DNA of 64,000 nt from assembly GCA_004296885.1 (NCBI GenBank), contig SCVN01000016.1:186001-250000 (forward strand). The letters run 5' to 3'. The notes below the pieces were generated by a model that was not told the origin of the DNA, did not search any database, and saw nothing but the letters and a program-made list of their open reading frames with translations. Made by a program: the position numbers and the translations under genes. The DNA comes from Nitrospirota bacterium (GTDB lineage Bacteria > Nitrospirota > Nitrospiria > Nitrospirales > Nitrospiraceae). Below, piece by piece: positions 1 to 10,052 of the stretch (position 1 is the first letter of the stretch; each line of letters starts with the position of its first letter).

Positions 1-1008
1 AGACCGGTCACTGCTGAGGAGTTGAAATGCACGGGGGCCATGGCGGTTCTTCTCCGGGACGCCCTCTGTCCCAATCTCGTCCAAACGATCGAGGGGACGC
101 CGGCCTTGGTCCACACGGGGCCATTCGGGAACATTGCCCATGGAAACTCTTCAATCCTGGCCGACCAGTTGGCCTTGCGGACCGCCGAGTATGTGGTGAC
201 CGAAGCGGGCTTCGGGAGCGACCTGGGCGCGGAGAAGTTCTTCAACATCAAATGCCGCACATCCGGCCTGCGTCCCGCTGCGGCGGTGGTCGTGGCCACG
301 CTTCGGGCGTTGAAACTCCACGGAGGCGGAGGGGTCGTGAAAGCGGGAGTGCCGCTGCCCGGGGGACTGACCGGTCCGAACCGGGAGGCCCTGACCAGGG
401 GGCTGGCCAATCTGGAGCAGCATCTGGCCAACGTCCGGACGTTCGGGGTGCCGGCCGTAGTGGCGATCAATGCCTTCAAGGACGATCCGGCCGATGAGTT
501 GCAGTATGTGCGGAACTGGGCCCTCTCGGTCGGCGCGGTGGGCTCGGCCGTCTCTACCCACTTCATGGACGGAGGCCGGGGGGCCATGGAGTTGGCCAAG
601 ACGGTCGAGGCGGCCTGCCAGGCTCCATCCGCCTACCAGCCCTTGTATCAGGACGACGCGCCGATCAAAGAGAAGATCGAGACGGTGGCCAGGCGCATCT
701 ACGGGGCGGCGGCGGTGTCCTACGAGCCGCAGGCCGAGGCCCAGATCGAGCAGGCGGTGCGGCTGGGTTTCGGGGAGTTCCCGGTCTGCATGGCCAAGAC
801 GCCCTTGTCCCTGTCGCACGACGCCCAGTTGAAGGGGCGGCCGACCGGGTTCACCCTGCCGATCAAGGAACTGCGCATCCTGGCCGGGGCCGGGTTCCTG
901 ACGGCGGTCTGTTCGGGAATTCAACTGATGCCGGGCTTGCCGAAACAGCCGGCCGGCGAACGGATGGACCTGGACCCGGAGACGGGGGAGATCGTGGGAT
1001 TATCGTGA
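1..1008 (+). CDS. fhs: Formate--tetrahydrofolate ligase, C-terminal part
   Basis: This is the last 335 codons of a formate-tetrahydrofolate ligase, which makes 10-formyl-THF from formate, THF and ATP for one-carbon metabolism. The frame is open from the first base, so the gene begins upstream of the window; the full-length family is about 550-560 residues. Recognisable family segments are VTAEELK near the left edge, LVQTIEGTPALVHTGPF followed by IAHGNSS, and the C-terminal GFLTAVCSGIQLMPGLPK. The cytoplasmic enzyme is common in organisms using the reductive glycine or Wood-Ljungdahl branches. The gene converges on hflC across a short hairpin-type repeat. Confidence 0.96.
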   Translation, partial: RPVTAEELKCTGAMAVLLRDALCPNLVQTIEGTPALVHTGPFGNIAHGNSSILADQLALRTAEYVVTEAGFGSDLGAEKFFNIKCRTSGLRPAAAVVVATLRALKLHGGGGVVKAGVPLPGGLTGPNREALTRGLANLEQHLANVRTFGVPAVVAINAFKDDPADELQYVRNWALSVGAVGSAVSTHFMDGGRGAMELAKTVEAACQAPSAYQPLYQDDAPIKEKIETVARRIYGAAAVSYEPQAEAQIEQAVRLGFGEFPVCMAKTPLSLSHDAQLKGRPTGFTLPIKELRILAGAGFLTAVCSGIQLMPGLPKQPAGERMDLDPETGEIVGLS

Positions 1009-1009
1009 A

Positions 1010-1088
1010 AAGCGAACGGTAAAAAGTAAAACGGGAACGGCGGAAGCAGAGCCTTGCCTACTTCTCACCGTTCACGTTTCACCCTTCA
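1010..1088. repeat. Hairpin-type dispersed repeat between convergent genes
   Basis: A left arm rich in GTGAA/GAACGG words is followed about 30 bp later by a right arm of TTCACG/TTCACC words, so the transcript could fold back on itself. The same composition and layout recur inside coding sequence near 58.83-58.92 and 59.12-59.20 kb, suggesting a dispersed family. It may serve as a terminator between fhs and hflC, but there is no T-run to prove it. Confidence 0.5.
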
Positions 1089-1092
1089 CGGA

Positions 1093-1953
1093 TCAGCGCT
1101 GCTTCAGGTACTTGAAGAATTCCGAGTCGGGGCTCATGACGATCGTGGAGTTCTCTTTGAAGCTCTTCTTGTAGGCTTCCATCGTGCGGGTGAATTCGAA
1201 GAACTTCGGGTCCTGCCGGTAGGCTGTCGCGTAGAGTTTGAACGCCTTCGCATCCCCCTCGCCGCGCAGCTCTTCCGACGTCTTGTAGGCGCCGGCCAGG
1301 ATGATTTCCCGGTCTTTTTCCGCCTCGGACCGGATCTTCTGCGCCTCCTCGGCCCCCTCGGCCCGATACTGCTTGGCCTGCCGTTCCCGCTCGGCCTGCA
1401 TGCGGGCGAAAACCGCCTTTTCGTTCTGCTCTGGCAGGTCCGCCCGCTTGATCCGCACGTCCTGAATCTCGATCCCGTAGACCGCCGCCTTCTCGTTGGC
1501 CCGCTGCGTCACCAGCGACATCACCTCGGAGCGGGTCTTGGACACGATGTCGGAAAGGTCGTGGCGTCCGACTTCCACCCGCAGCTCGGAATAGATGATG
1601 TCGTCCAACCGGCGCAGAGCCCCGCGCTGGGTCTGGAAGGCCTGGTAGACCTTCAAGGGGTCGGTGATCCGCCACTTGGCGAAGTTGTCGATCAGGATCG
1701 TCTTCTTGTCCTGGGTGATGACTTCCTGGGCGGACGAATCGTAGTCCAGCAGCCGCTTGTCGAAGTAGGTGACCTCCTGGATGAAGGGCACCTTGACCTC
1801 CAGGCCTGGGGTGGTGATGTTCCGCACCGGCTTGCCGAGCTGGACGACGATCGCCGTCTGGGTGATGTCCACGATGAAGACCGGCGAGGCGCCCAGCACG
1901 AACAGCAGGAGGATGACCCCGATCACGCCGACGATCATATTCTGTCTGCTCAT
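1093..1953 (-). CDS. hflC: HflC, FtsH protease modulator (SPFH/prohibitin family)
   Basis: The 286-residue protein has one N-terminal membrane helix (about residues 5-23) and an SPFH (band 7) domain, followed by a charged helical region rich in AEGAEEAQKIRSEAEKD-type repeats. In known systems HflC pairs with HflK around the membrane protease FtsH and moderates turnover of membrane proteins. The ATG overlaps the hflK stop codon by 4 bp, which indicates translational coupling in an hflKC operon. Length and order are those of the canonical pair. Confidence 0.93.
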   Translation of the reverse strand: MSRQNMIVGVIGVILLLFVLGASPVFIVDITQTAIVVQLGKPVRNITTPGLEVKVPFIQEVTYFDKRLLDYDSSAQEVITQDKKTILIDNFAKWRITDPLKVYQAFQTQRGALRRLDDIIYSELRVEVGRHDLSDIVSKTRSEVMSLVTQRANEKAAVYGIEIQDVRIKRADLPEQNEKAVFARMQAERERQAKQYRAEGAEEAQKIRSEAEKDREIILAGAYKTSEELRGEGDAKAFKLYATAYRQDPKFFEFTRTMEAYKKSFKENSTIVMSPDSEFFKYLKQR

Positions 1954-2984
1954 GGCTTCTTCTCTTCCGCCGCCGCTTTGGGCGGCTTGTGGCTCTTGTC
2001 CAGCGGCAGGTAGGGGAGCATCCGGTCCCCCGCCTTCCCGTCGAGAATGATCTTTTCGACCCCCGGCATCACGTCTTCCATCGTTTCGATGTAGATCCGC
2101 TTGCTGATGATGTCCTTAGCCTGCTCGTATTCCTTCAGCGTCTTGGTGAAGCGGTTGGCTTCGCCTTCCGCGCGGGTGATGCGGGCCTGCGCATAGCCCT
2201 TGGCCTGGTTCACGATCTGGGCCGCCTCGCCCTTGGCCTTGGGAATGATGTCGTTGCGGTAGCCCTGGGACTGGTTGATGAGCTTCTCCCGGTCCTCCTT
2301 GGCGCTGGCCACGTCCTTGAACGCGGCCACGACCGCCTCGGGGGGATCGACGTCTTGCAATTGGACGGCGGCGATCTGGACCCCGGCCTGATACTGGTCC
2401 AGGATGCCCTGGAGCAGCGTTTGGGTGTCCTGCTGGATCTGCGCCTTGCCGCTGGTCAGGGCCTCGTCGATCTTGCTCTTGCCGACCACCTCGCGCATGG
2501 CGGCCTCGGCGGCCTTCTGGATCGTCTCTTCGATTTCATCCACCCGGAACAGGTAGTCCTTGGCGTTCTTGATCTTGTACTGGACGATGAACTCCACGCC
2601 CAGGATGTTCTCGTCCCCCGTCAGCATCAGGGCTTCTTTGGGGATCATCTGCTGGCGGCCCTGCCGGTCCGTGCGGAAGCCGATCTCCAGCCGGTGCAGT
2701 TTTTCCACCTTGGGGCGCTCGACTGTCTCGATGAGGGGAATCTTCATGTGCGGGCCCGGGCCTTCGCTCCGGACGATGTCGCCGAAGCGTTTGACGACTC
2801 CTTCTTCGTCCGGGGCCACGATGTAGGTGCCCTGCCAGACCAGGAATACGGCGGCGGCCGCCAGCAGGATGGGGCTGAGGCCCTTGATCGGCAAACCTGG
2901 GCCGAGCTTTTCCTTCGCCTGCCGCAGCAGGTCGTCCACCGGGTCTTGCTTCTTGCCCCAGGGGTCTTTGGGATCCCAGACCAT
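1950..2984 (-). CDS. hflK: HflK, FtsH protease modulator (SPFH/prohibitin family)
   Basis: The 344-residue partner of HflC starts with the HflK-type sequence MVWDPKDPWGKKQDPVDDLL. It then has a membrane segment at about residues 38-57 and the SPFH domain with PDEEGVVKRFG. A long helical tail follows (QSQGYRNDIIPKAKGEA). The start is supported by a GAGGAA ribosome site about 7 bp upstream. It is the promoter-proximal gene of the hflKC operon and probably forms the multimeric HflKC cage at the inner membrane. Confidence 0.93.
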   Translation of the reverse strand: MVWDPKDPWGKKQDPVDDLLRQAKEKLGPGLPIKGLSPILLAAAAVFLVWQGTYIVAPDEEGVVKRFGDIVRSEGPGPHMKIPLIETVERPKVEKLHRLEIGFRTDRQGRQQMIPKEALMLTGDENILGVEFIVQYKIKNAKDYLFRVDEIEETIQKAAEAAMREVVGKSKIDEALTSGKAQIQQDTQTLLQGILDQYQAGVQIAAVQLQDVDPPEAVVAAFKDVASAKEDREKLINQSQGYRNDIIPKAKGEAAQIVNQAKGYAQARITRAEGEANRFTKTLKEYEQAKDIISKRIYIETMEDVMPGVEKIILDGKAGDRMLPYLPLDKSHKPPKAAAEEKKP

Positions 2985-3148
2985 AAATCGTTCCTCGTTG
3001 GACTCAGGGAATCAGGCAGGACGAATCACCATAGCAGACATGCCGAAGCCGGAGCAACAAGCGAATCGTCAGGGGCCGTTCTTGTTCGCGGCGGACCACG
3101 GGCGGTTGTGGGCGTGTCTAGGGCCTGCGCAATTCGGAAGGACGCTTA

Positions 3149-4204
3149 TCATCGCATCAGAACCTTGCCGCGGCCCCAATAGTAATAGAGGGAGATGTTG
3201 GGGTAAAAGGCGTTGACGTTGTTTTGTCCGGCTGCAGTGAAGAGGACTCCGGCCGCTCCCACAAGCGCGCCCCCCTCGTCTTGGAAGAACTTGTACTGGA
3301 GCGACGGTTGGACGCCCACCAGCGAGAAGCTGGTCGGGTTGATGTTGACGGCGTGCCCGTCCAGCCGGTAGGGGACTCCGTGGAGCGTTACGAACTCCAG
3401 GTTGTAGCCGAATCCTTGTTGATCGTTGAGGATGTGCTCGATCACCAGGCGGGTGTTGACGATGTCGCCGGTGTACGTGTTCATTCCGCCCGTGCTACCC
3501 GGGTTGGTATAGGTATAGAAGACGCCGCCGCTGATCCGGAACGGTTCGAGGTTTTTCCGAAACATGGCCCCTTCGGTAAACGAGAGGGCGCCGAACCGGG
3601 TCGCTGGAATCCGTCCCAGCGGGGAGAAGCCGCCAGGAATGCCTCTGGTTCCGGCCCATTGGCTGGAAGGCAGCGCGATCTGGTTGTAGATAGTGATAGA
3701 TGGACGCCATCCGTCCGGATCTTGCACGATCGGGCGGTATTTCACATAGATGGTCGTGTCCCCCAACCCGCTTTCGGAGTCGTAGGTTCGGCTGCCGGAG
3801 CCGGTCGCTTTATTGGATTCCCAGTAAATTCCGGAAAAGGCAACATTGAGTTCCACGTGGTTGCTGATTCCGTAGGCAAAGATGCCGGTAGGGGCCACGG
3901 CCCGCAGGTGGGTGGTCGCATCCTTGGAGCCGCTGGAGAACTGATTGCCGAATTGCTCGTGCCCGATCTGGCCGAAGACAAAGGGCTGGAAGAGAAACTG
4001 CCCCTTGGGCTGGATGTCCACGCCGGAAATCAGGATCGGGCCGTTGGCCATCGGGTTCCAGCTCTTCCGATATTTTTTGATCTCTTCATCCGAGGGCACC
4101 CAGTCGAAAGCCAGGACGGCGGGCACGAGGCAGGCGGTGGCCAGCATGAAAACGCACAAGCCTACGATCCAAGGGTATCCGCTTTCGCCCGACTTCTGTG
4201 GCAT
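3149..4204 (-). CDS. Putative outer-membrane beta-barrel protein
   Basis: The 351-residue protein has a signal peptide of about 32 residues, ending near VLAFDW, followed by alternating hydrophobic/aromatic strands such as GQFLFQPFVFGQIG and HVELNVAFSGIYWESN. It ends in strands and a short basic tail (LYYYWGRGKVLMR). This pattern suggests an outer-membrane barrel or outer-membrane-associated transporter of the kind often labelled 'MetA-pathway of phenol degradation/transporter-like'. I cannot name a substrate. A strong AAGGAGG ribosome site lies 8 bp before the ATG. It stands alone between hflK and the PiT gene. Confidence 0.7.
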   Translation of the reverse strand: MPQKSGESGYPWIVGLCVFMLATACLVPAVLAFDWVPSDEEIKKYRKSWNPMANGPILISGVDIQPKGQFLFQPFVFGQIGHEQFGNQFSSGSKDATTHLRAVAPTGIFAYGISNHVELNVAFSGIYWESNKATGSGSRTYDSESGLGDTTIYVKYRPIVQDPDGWRPSITIYNQIALPSSQWAGTRGIPGGFSPLGRIPATRFGALSFTEGAMFRKNLEPFRISGGVFYTYTNPGSTGGMNTYTGDIVNTRLVIEHILNDQQGFGYNLEFVTLHGVPYRLDGHAVNINPTSFSLVGVQPSLQYKFFQDEGGALVGAAGVLFTAAGQNNVNAFYPNISLYYYWGRGKVLMR

Positions 4205-4267
4205 CGATTCAACCTCCTTCGATTCGGCTTGCTGGCGGGGTGTGCCCCGGTCGTTATCTGGGCGGGG

Positions 4268-5401
4268 CTAGAAGATGGCGGTCAGGATGAGATAGGCCAG
4301 ACCGGCGAGCAGCCCTGCGGCAGGCAGGGTGACGATCCAGGCCAAGACCATGTCGCGGACCGTCGTCCAGCGGACGGCCTGCCGGCCTTTCAGCAAGCCG
4401 ATGCCGATGATCGCCGACCCGCTCACGTGGGTCGTGGAGACGGGCAAGCCCATGGATGCCGACACCAGGACCAGCGATGACGTTGTGACGTTCGCCGAGA
4501 GGCCTTCAGCGTGGTCCATTTTTGTCACCTTCTCGGCCAGAACCTCGGTGACCCGGAGTCCGCCGAGGTAGCTGCCCGCCCCCATCGCCAGCGTCACGGC
4601 GGCGAAAGCCAGGACCTGCATCCGCTGGTTTGGCCAGACGGACGTGGCGCTGCCCAACAGCAACATGGCGACGATCTTGGGCGCGTCGTTCGCGCCGCGC
4701 GCTAACGACGCCAACCCGCTGGACAGCCAGTGGACGCTGTCGAGGCCGATCACGAGTCCGGACAAGCCGGCCCGCTCGCATTGCGAGGGTACTGCGGCGA
4801 TCGGTTGGCCGAAATTTGAGGCTCGGAACAGGATTCTGGTGGCGCCTCGCTCGTCGATGGCCACCAGCGCCCGTTGGGCCGGCATCAGGCACAGGCAGGC
4901 CCCTTCCCATCGCGCGGCCACCCTCCGGATCAATGGATGGAGCAGCACCGACAGGGTGAGCGCCAGCACGGGACTCACTAACAAAGGCAGCGCGATCTTG
5001 CCGATGATGGCTGGCCAAATGAGGCCGGCGGAACCGAAGGCGATGGTTCCCGTGCCGACGATGGCGCCGGTGAGGGCGTGAGTGGTGGAAACGGGCAGGC
5101 CGGTGCGCGAGGCAATCAGGACCCAGGCCATGGCCCCGCTCATCACGGCGAGCGTCGCCGATACCGGAATGGCTAACCCTGGTTGGATCAGACCGGCGCT
5201 GAAGGTCTTGACCATGGCCGTGGCAATCCAGGCGGAGGCCCCGGCGCCGATCACGGTCCAGGCCGTGCCCCAGAAGATGGCGGTCCGGTAGTCGGTGATG
5301 CCGCTTCCAACCAGGGTGGCAATGGCTTTGGAGACATCGTTGGCACCGTTGGCGAAGGCCAAGGCGGCGACGAGCAGGAACGCGAGGAGGGAGGGCTCCA
5401 T
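4268..5401 (-). CDS. PiT-family inorganic phosphate transporter
   Basis: The 377-residue polytopic membrane protein carries the two duplicated PiT signatures, GANDVSKAIATLVGSG near residue 16 and GANDAPKIVAMLLLGSA in the second half, and the repeated GLPVSTTH motif in each half. PiT proteins import phosphate with H+ or Na+ and can admit arsenate. I chose the ATG at 5401 because the homologous sequence begins there; the open frame upstream reads as the reverse shadow of arsS. Position directly behind arsM-arsS suggests co-transcription with arsenic genes, possibly as a phosphate/arsenate-related transporter. Confidence 0.9.
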   Translation of the reverse strand: MEPSLLAFLLVAALAFANGANDVSKAIATLVGSGITDYRTAIFWGTAWTVIGAGASAWIATAMVKTFSAGLIQPGLAIPVSATLAVMSGAMAWVLIASRTGLPVSTTHALTGAIVGTGTIAFGSAGLIWPAIIGKIALPLLVSPVLALTLSVLLHPLIRRVAARWEGACLCLMPAQRALVAIDERGATRILFRASNFGQPIAAVPSQCERAGLSGLVIGLDSVHWLSSGLASLARGANDAPKIVAMLLLGSATSVWPNQRMQVLAFAAVTLAMGAGSYLGGLRVTEVLAEKVTKMDHAEGLSANVTTSSLVLVSASMGLPVSTTHVSGSAIIGIGLLKGRQAVRWTTVRDMVLAWIVTLPAAGLLAGLAYLILTAIF

Positions 5402-5406
5402 TCGGG

Positions 5407-6444
<1,038 letters not shown>

Positions 6445-6464
6445 AAAATTTACCGATGGCACAC

Positions 6465-6493
6465 AGCTCTCAGCCATCAGCTAAAAGCTGAAT
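6465..6493. repeat. AGCT-type hairpin repeat between arsM and arsS
   Basis: The stretch contains repeated cagct/gctga words and a small perfect hairpin, TCAGCT (6477-6482), loop AAA, AGCTGA (6486-6491). It overlaps the upstream alternative start of arsS. Similar 'gccat..cagct' composition occurs near 31.07-31.10 and 56.38-56.43 kb, so it looks like one of several short dispersed repeat families. Confidence 0.45.
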
Positions 6494-6509
6494 GCTGACG
6501 GCCCACGAG

Positions 6510-7697
<1,188 letters not shown>

Positions 7698-7797
7698 AAG
7701 CTCCTCGGTACTCGACAAAGGCATTAAAGATATCTCCATGTATCAGGCGCGGGCGTTTCCCGTCAACCTTCCCCTGTAGATGCGTGTATATGCGCGT

Positions 7798-7840
7798 AGT
7801 GTACGCAAGAGATGCCTCCGATTCTGTAAGCTGGCTCACA
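7798..7840 (-). promoter_or_regulatory. CRP/FNR-type site and -10 for arsM (site 1)
   Basis: The 16-bp dyad TGTAAGCTGGCTCACA is at 7825-7840. On the minus strand the hexamer TACACT (7803-7798) lies exactly 29.5 bp from the dyad centre, the spacing of a class II CRP promoter. The predicted transcript would have a leader of about 95 nt before arsM. A perfect GCGTA-gtg-TACGC palindrome (7794-7806) covers this -10, so a second regulator, perhaps an ArsR-type repressor, could bind there; that last point is speculation. Confidence 0.7.
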
Positions 7841-7930
7841 ATGCCGGGTTGGCAGAACCTTCCGCTCCCTGTGATGATGAGTCGTTCGAAGGGCGGAATT
7901 CTTACAGTCCCGTACGGCTTCTTTTCCCCC

Positions 7931-7962
7931 TTGACTCGGTACCATGGTAGAGGGTGTAGGGT
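7931..7962 (+). promoter_or_regulatory. MerR-type promoter with over-long spacer
   Basis: TTGACT (7931-7936) and TAGGGT (7957-7962) are separated by 20 bp, the stretched spacer typical of promoters that MerR proteins untwist. A perfect palindrome TACCATGGTA (7940-7949) lies in the spacer where MerR would bind. The site is just upstream of merR and points along the merR-merF genes, so autoregulated metal induction is likely. Confidence 0.75.
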
Positions 7963-7983
7963 CCTCAATGAAGAGGTGACGCG

Positions 7984-8454
7984 ATGGCGACGGAGCACAC
8001 GATTGGGCAATTGGCAAAGGTGGTCGGGGTCAATATCCAGACGGTGCGGTACTACGAACGTCTGAAGCTGCTGGCCCCGTCCGCTCGGAAATCATCTGGT
8101 TATCGGCTGTATGGCCCTTCTGAAGTCGCTCGTCTGCGGTTCATCAAGAACGCCCAGGCGCTGGGTTTTACGCTGCAGGAGATCGGCGAACTGCTGAGCC
8201 TGCGGGTCAGGTCCACCGCCCGCTGCGGCGATGTGCAGCGGAAGGCGCAGGCTAAGTTGAAGCAAGTGGAGGCCAAGGTGCGAGACTTGCGGGCTCTGGC
8301 CAAAGCCCTGCGCGTATTGGTTCGGGCCTGCCGGGCTGGCCAGCCTACCGACCGGTGTCCGATTCTACACAGTCTCGAACGGACAAGGAGGCACAACGAT
8401 GGCAAGCCCAACGCGGCTGATCGTTTGAGAGCCGCCGGCATCGGCCAGCCGTAA
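7984..8454 (+). CDS. merR: MerR, mercury-type metal-responsive regulator
   Basis: The 156-residue protein has the MerR winged-helix N-terminus (IGQLAKVVGVNIQTVRYYE, then GYRLYG). A dimerisation helix follows, and the three cysteines that bind Hg(II) in mercury MerR are Cys81 (RCGDV), Cys116 (RACRAG) and Cys125 (DRCPIL). This spacing matches the Cys82/117/126 trio of Tn501-type MerR. It probably activates its own long-spacer promoter at 7931-7962 when Hg(II) or a similar soft metal binds. The C-terminus carries a short basic tail absent from the classical protein. merF follows after 31 bp. Confidence 0.9.
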   Translation: MATEHTIGQLAKVVGVNIQTVRYYERLKLLAPSARKSSGYRLYGPSEVARLRFIKNAQALGFTLQEIGELLSLRVRSTARCGDVQRKAQAKLKQVEAKVRDLRALAKALRVLVRACRAGQPTDRCPILHSLERTRRHNDGKPNAADRLRAAGIGQP

Positions 8455-8485
8455 TGGTGCCGGCGAAAACCAGAAGGAGGAGCCC

Positions 8486-8752
8486 TTGAACGCGAAACGC
8501 CTTGTGGTGTTCGGATTAGCAGGGACAGGCTTGACGGCCATCTGCTGTTTCACGCCGATTCTGGTAGGGCTGCTGGGGTTGGTCGGGCTGGGAGCGGTCA
8601 CCGGCTATCTGGACTATGTGTTGCTCCCTGCCCTGACCGTCTTTCTTGGTCTGGCCCTGTATGGTTTGTCGCGGCGCGATCAGGAGGATGGCTCTCTCTG
8701 CTGTAAAGGCAAAGAACAGGCAAGATTTGGAAGGACTGAACACGATGACTGA
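8486..8752 (+). CDS. merF: MerF-like mercuric ion membrane transporter
   Basis: The 88-residue protein has two membrane helices and two vicinal cysteine pairs, Cys20-Cys21 in AICCFTPIL within the first helix and Cys72-Cys73 (LCCKG) after the second. This is the MerF layout for passing Hg(II) across the inner membrane. The TTG start at 8486 is chosen because AAGGAGG sits 5 bp upstream and no ATG is in range. It overlaps the following AhpD-like gene by 8 bp. No merA, merP or merT gene lies next to it, which is unusual for a mer locus. Confidence 0.87.
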   Translation: MNAKRLVVFGLAGTGLTAICCFTPILVGLLGLVGLGAVTGYLDYVLLPALTVFLGLALYGLSRRDQEDGSLCCKGKEQARFGRTEHDD

Positions 8753-9125
8753 TGAGAGGAAAGAGATACAATCGGATGACGAACAGTTGTTCGCGGAGTT
8801 GCGCCGTCTGAGTCCGAAAGTCACCGGTGGCCTGTTGCGCATGCGGCAGGAAGCCTATCGGGACGGGACGGTTGCGGCGAAATATAAGTTGTTGGCGGCG
8901 ATGGCGATCTCCATCGCCATACGTTGTGAACCCTGCATCCGGGCCTACGTGCGGATGGCGTGCGAGAAAGGCATCACGCAAAACGAGTTGATCGAGTTTC
9001 TCGAAGTGGCCATGACCATGCAAGGCTGTCCCGGCGAAGAGTGGGCCTTGACCGCGTACCAAGCGTATAAGGAATGCGTGAGTGGCACACCGTCGAACGA
9101 GAGGTCTTCGTGCTGCGCGCCGTGA
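8745..9125 (+). CDS. AhpD/carboxymuconolactone decarboxylase-like protein with CxxC
   Basis: The 126-residue helical protein carries the AhpD-type redox pair CEPC at residues 61-64 followed by RAYVRMA, a conserved GCPGEEW segment, and an unusual C-terminal SSCC. AhpD-like proteins act as thiol peroxidases or peroxidase reductants. The ATG at 8745 overlaps the end of merF, so the two are translationally coupled in a merR-merF unit. The extra terminal Cys pair suggests metal or thiol handling rather than carboxymuconolactone decarboxylation, but the substrate is unknown. Confidence 0.8.
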   Translation: MTDERKEIQSDDEQLFAELRRLSPKVTGGLLRMRQEAYRDGTVAAKYKLLAAMAISIAIRCEPCIRAYVRMACEKGITQNELIEFLEVAMTMQGCPGEEWALTAYQAYKECVSGTPSNERSSCCAP

Positions 9126-9151
9126 ATGCCTCTTGAGGACAAATCTGCCGG

Positions 9152-9185
9152 GGCTCAGCCGCTGTCCACACTCGACGGCTGAGCC
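9152..9185. terminator. Bidirectional hairpin between convergent genes
   Basis: A perfect 10-bp stem, GGCTCAGCCG (9152-9161) with CGGCTGAGCC (9176-9185), has a 14-nt loop. It lies between the converging AhpD-like and DsrE-like genes. There is no T-run, so it may be a weak or factor-assisted terminator. Confidence 0.5.
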
Positions 9186-9200
9186 TGCTCGGAAAGGCGG

Positions 9201-9548
9201 CTAGAAGGTGATGACCTGATAGCCAGCGGAGATGAATTTTCTGAGACTTAGGTGTCGGTCGAATAAAGGGATTCCACACAGCGAGATCCTCTCCTGAACT
9301 CCGAAGGCCTGCGCACAAAGGCCACAGACTCCGGTTACGCGATCCCTCACCGCTTCAAAGAGGCCGTTCAGTGTATGGTCGGGCTTGGAGAAATCGACAG
9401 GCCACTTGACCCCGGCTCCGTCAAAGATCAGCCGGACGTCGTCCTTGGCCTCCTTGAACTCTTTCACTGCCTCGAGTGCATTGGCCACGCGCGCGAGATC
9501 CCCCTGCGACTGCGTATCCGCTAACACGAGGATCGCCACTTTCACCAT
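9201..9548 (-). CDS. DsrE-family protein
   Basis: The 115-residue protein starts with the DsrE-type strand KVAILVLADTQSQGDLARVANALEA and has a Rossmann-like alpha/beta pattern, with FDGAG after the second strand. Cysteines occur in VCGLC and SLCG in the C-terminal half, near where sulfur-carrying DsrE/TusD proteins keep their active Cys. Family members relay sulfane sulfur or bind small ligands in the cytoplasm. The start overlaps the end of the upstream small gene, so they form a two-gene operon under CRP-type site 2. Confidence 0.8.
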   Translation of the reverse strand: MVKVAILVLADTQSQGDLARVANALEAVKEFKEAKDDVRLIFDGAGVKWPVDFSKPDHTLNGLFEAVRDRVTGVCGLCAQAFGVQERISLCGIPLFDRHLSLRKFISAGYQVITF

Positions 9549-9754
9549 GGTTGGTCCTCCGTTTGAATGTGGGTGGAAAGCCGCAGGAGCGCCTGTCCGA
9601 GTGTCTCGCCGGGACGCAATTTGGCCAGACGTCGCGTCTCCGGATCACCGATGACGATCCCAGCGGTCTCATCGAGGTCGATGGTGAGCTGTTCGATGGC
9701 CCGGAGCCGCTCCTCCAGGGCCTCGTTGAGCTGGGCGATGTGAAGGCTGGTCAT
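9542..9754 (-). CDS. Small conserved-looking protein upstream of DsrE-like gene
   Basis: The 70-residue soluble protein (MTSLHIAQLNEALEERLRAI at the start) is rich in acidic and Leu residues and is probably an alpha-helical dimer. I do not recognise a family. The ATG at 9754 is preferred because GGAGG lies about 7 bp upstream; 28 further codons are open but lack a site. It overlaps the DsrE-like gene by 7 bp, so both are probably produced together. CRP-type site 2 lies 60-75 bp upstream. Confidence 0.65.
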   Translation of the reverse strand: MTSLHIAQLNEALEERLRAIEQLTIDLDETAGIVIGDPETRRLAKLRPGETLGQALLRLSTHIQTEDQPW

Positions 9755-9785
9755 AAGTGCGCCTCCGAGCCGGTTTCTAGGCAGC

Positions 9786-9829
9786 ACGATACGTGGAGGG
9801 CGACACGACCGTCTGTGGGCTGGCTTACA
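9786..9829 (-). promoter_or_regulatory. CRP/FNR-type site and -10 for the DsrE operon (site 2)
   Basis: TGTGGGCTGGCTTACA (9814-9829) matches the shared dyad with one change in the left half. On the minus strand TATCGT (9791-9786) is a plausible -10, 30.5 bp from the dyad centre, 1 bp off the class II ideal. The transcript would start about 25 bp before the 9754 start codon. Confidence 0.6.
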
Positions 9830-9857
9830 AATGGGCAACGCGATTTCTTTCGATACC

Positions 9858-9900
9858 TGTGAGATGCCTTACAGAAGGGAATCCTGCGAGCACGTATGAT
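9858..9900 (+). promoter_or_regulatory. CRP/FNR-type site and -10 for tautomerase/AhpD operon (site 3)
   Basis: TGTGAGATGCCTTACA is at 9858-9873. TATGAT (9895-9900) lies exactly 29.5 bp from its centre on the plus strand, the class II position. This divergent promoter shares the 190-bp intergenic space with site 2 and would drive the tiny CxxC gene, the tautomerase and the AhpD-like gene. Confidence 0.72.
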
Positions 9901-9944
9901 CGGGTGCAGGATCGGAAAAGCCATTCATTCAAAGGAGGTGCGCC

Positions 9945-10052
9945 ATGACCTGCGAACGATGCAACGGTCTGATGGCGAGCCAGCGGACCTGCGATGTGGG
10001 CGGTTTCCATGCATCCGGAAAGGAGGTGAGACGATGCCACTGGCACAATTGA
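9945..10052 (+). CDS. Tiny CxxC (zinc-ribbon-like) protein
   Basis: A 35-residue frame starts MTCERCNGLM, follows a strong AAAGGAGG ribosome site (7 bp spacing), and contains Cys at 3, 6, 16 and 31. It overlaps the tautomerase start by 19 bp, so its translation could feed the next gene. The MTCERCNGLM opening resembles small CxxC zinc-ribbon proteins common in Nitrospira-type genomes (from memory). It is the first frame after the CRP-type promoter at 9858-9900. It could also be only a leader; proteomics would decide. Confidence 0.5.
   Translation: MTCERCNGLMASQRTCDVGGFHASGKEVRRCHWHN

Noticed and set aside
36-1000. Long minus-strand frames opposite fhs
   Set aside because: GC-rich shadow frames of a well-recognised gene.
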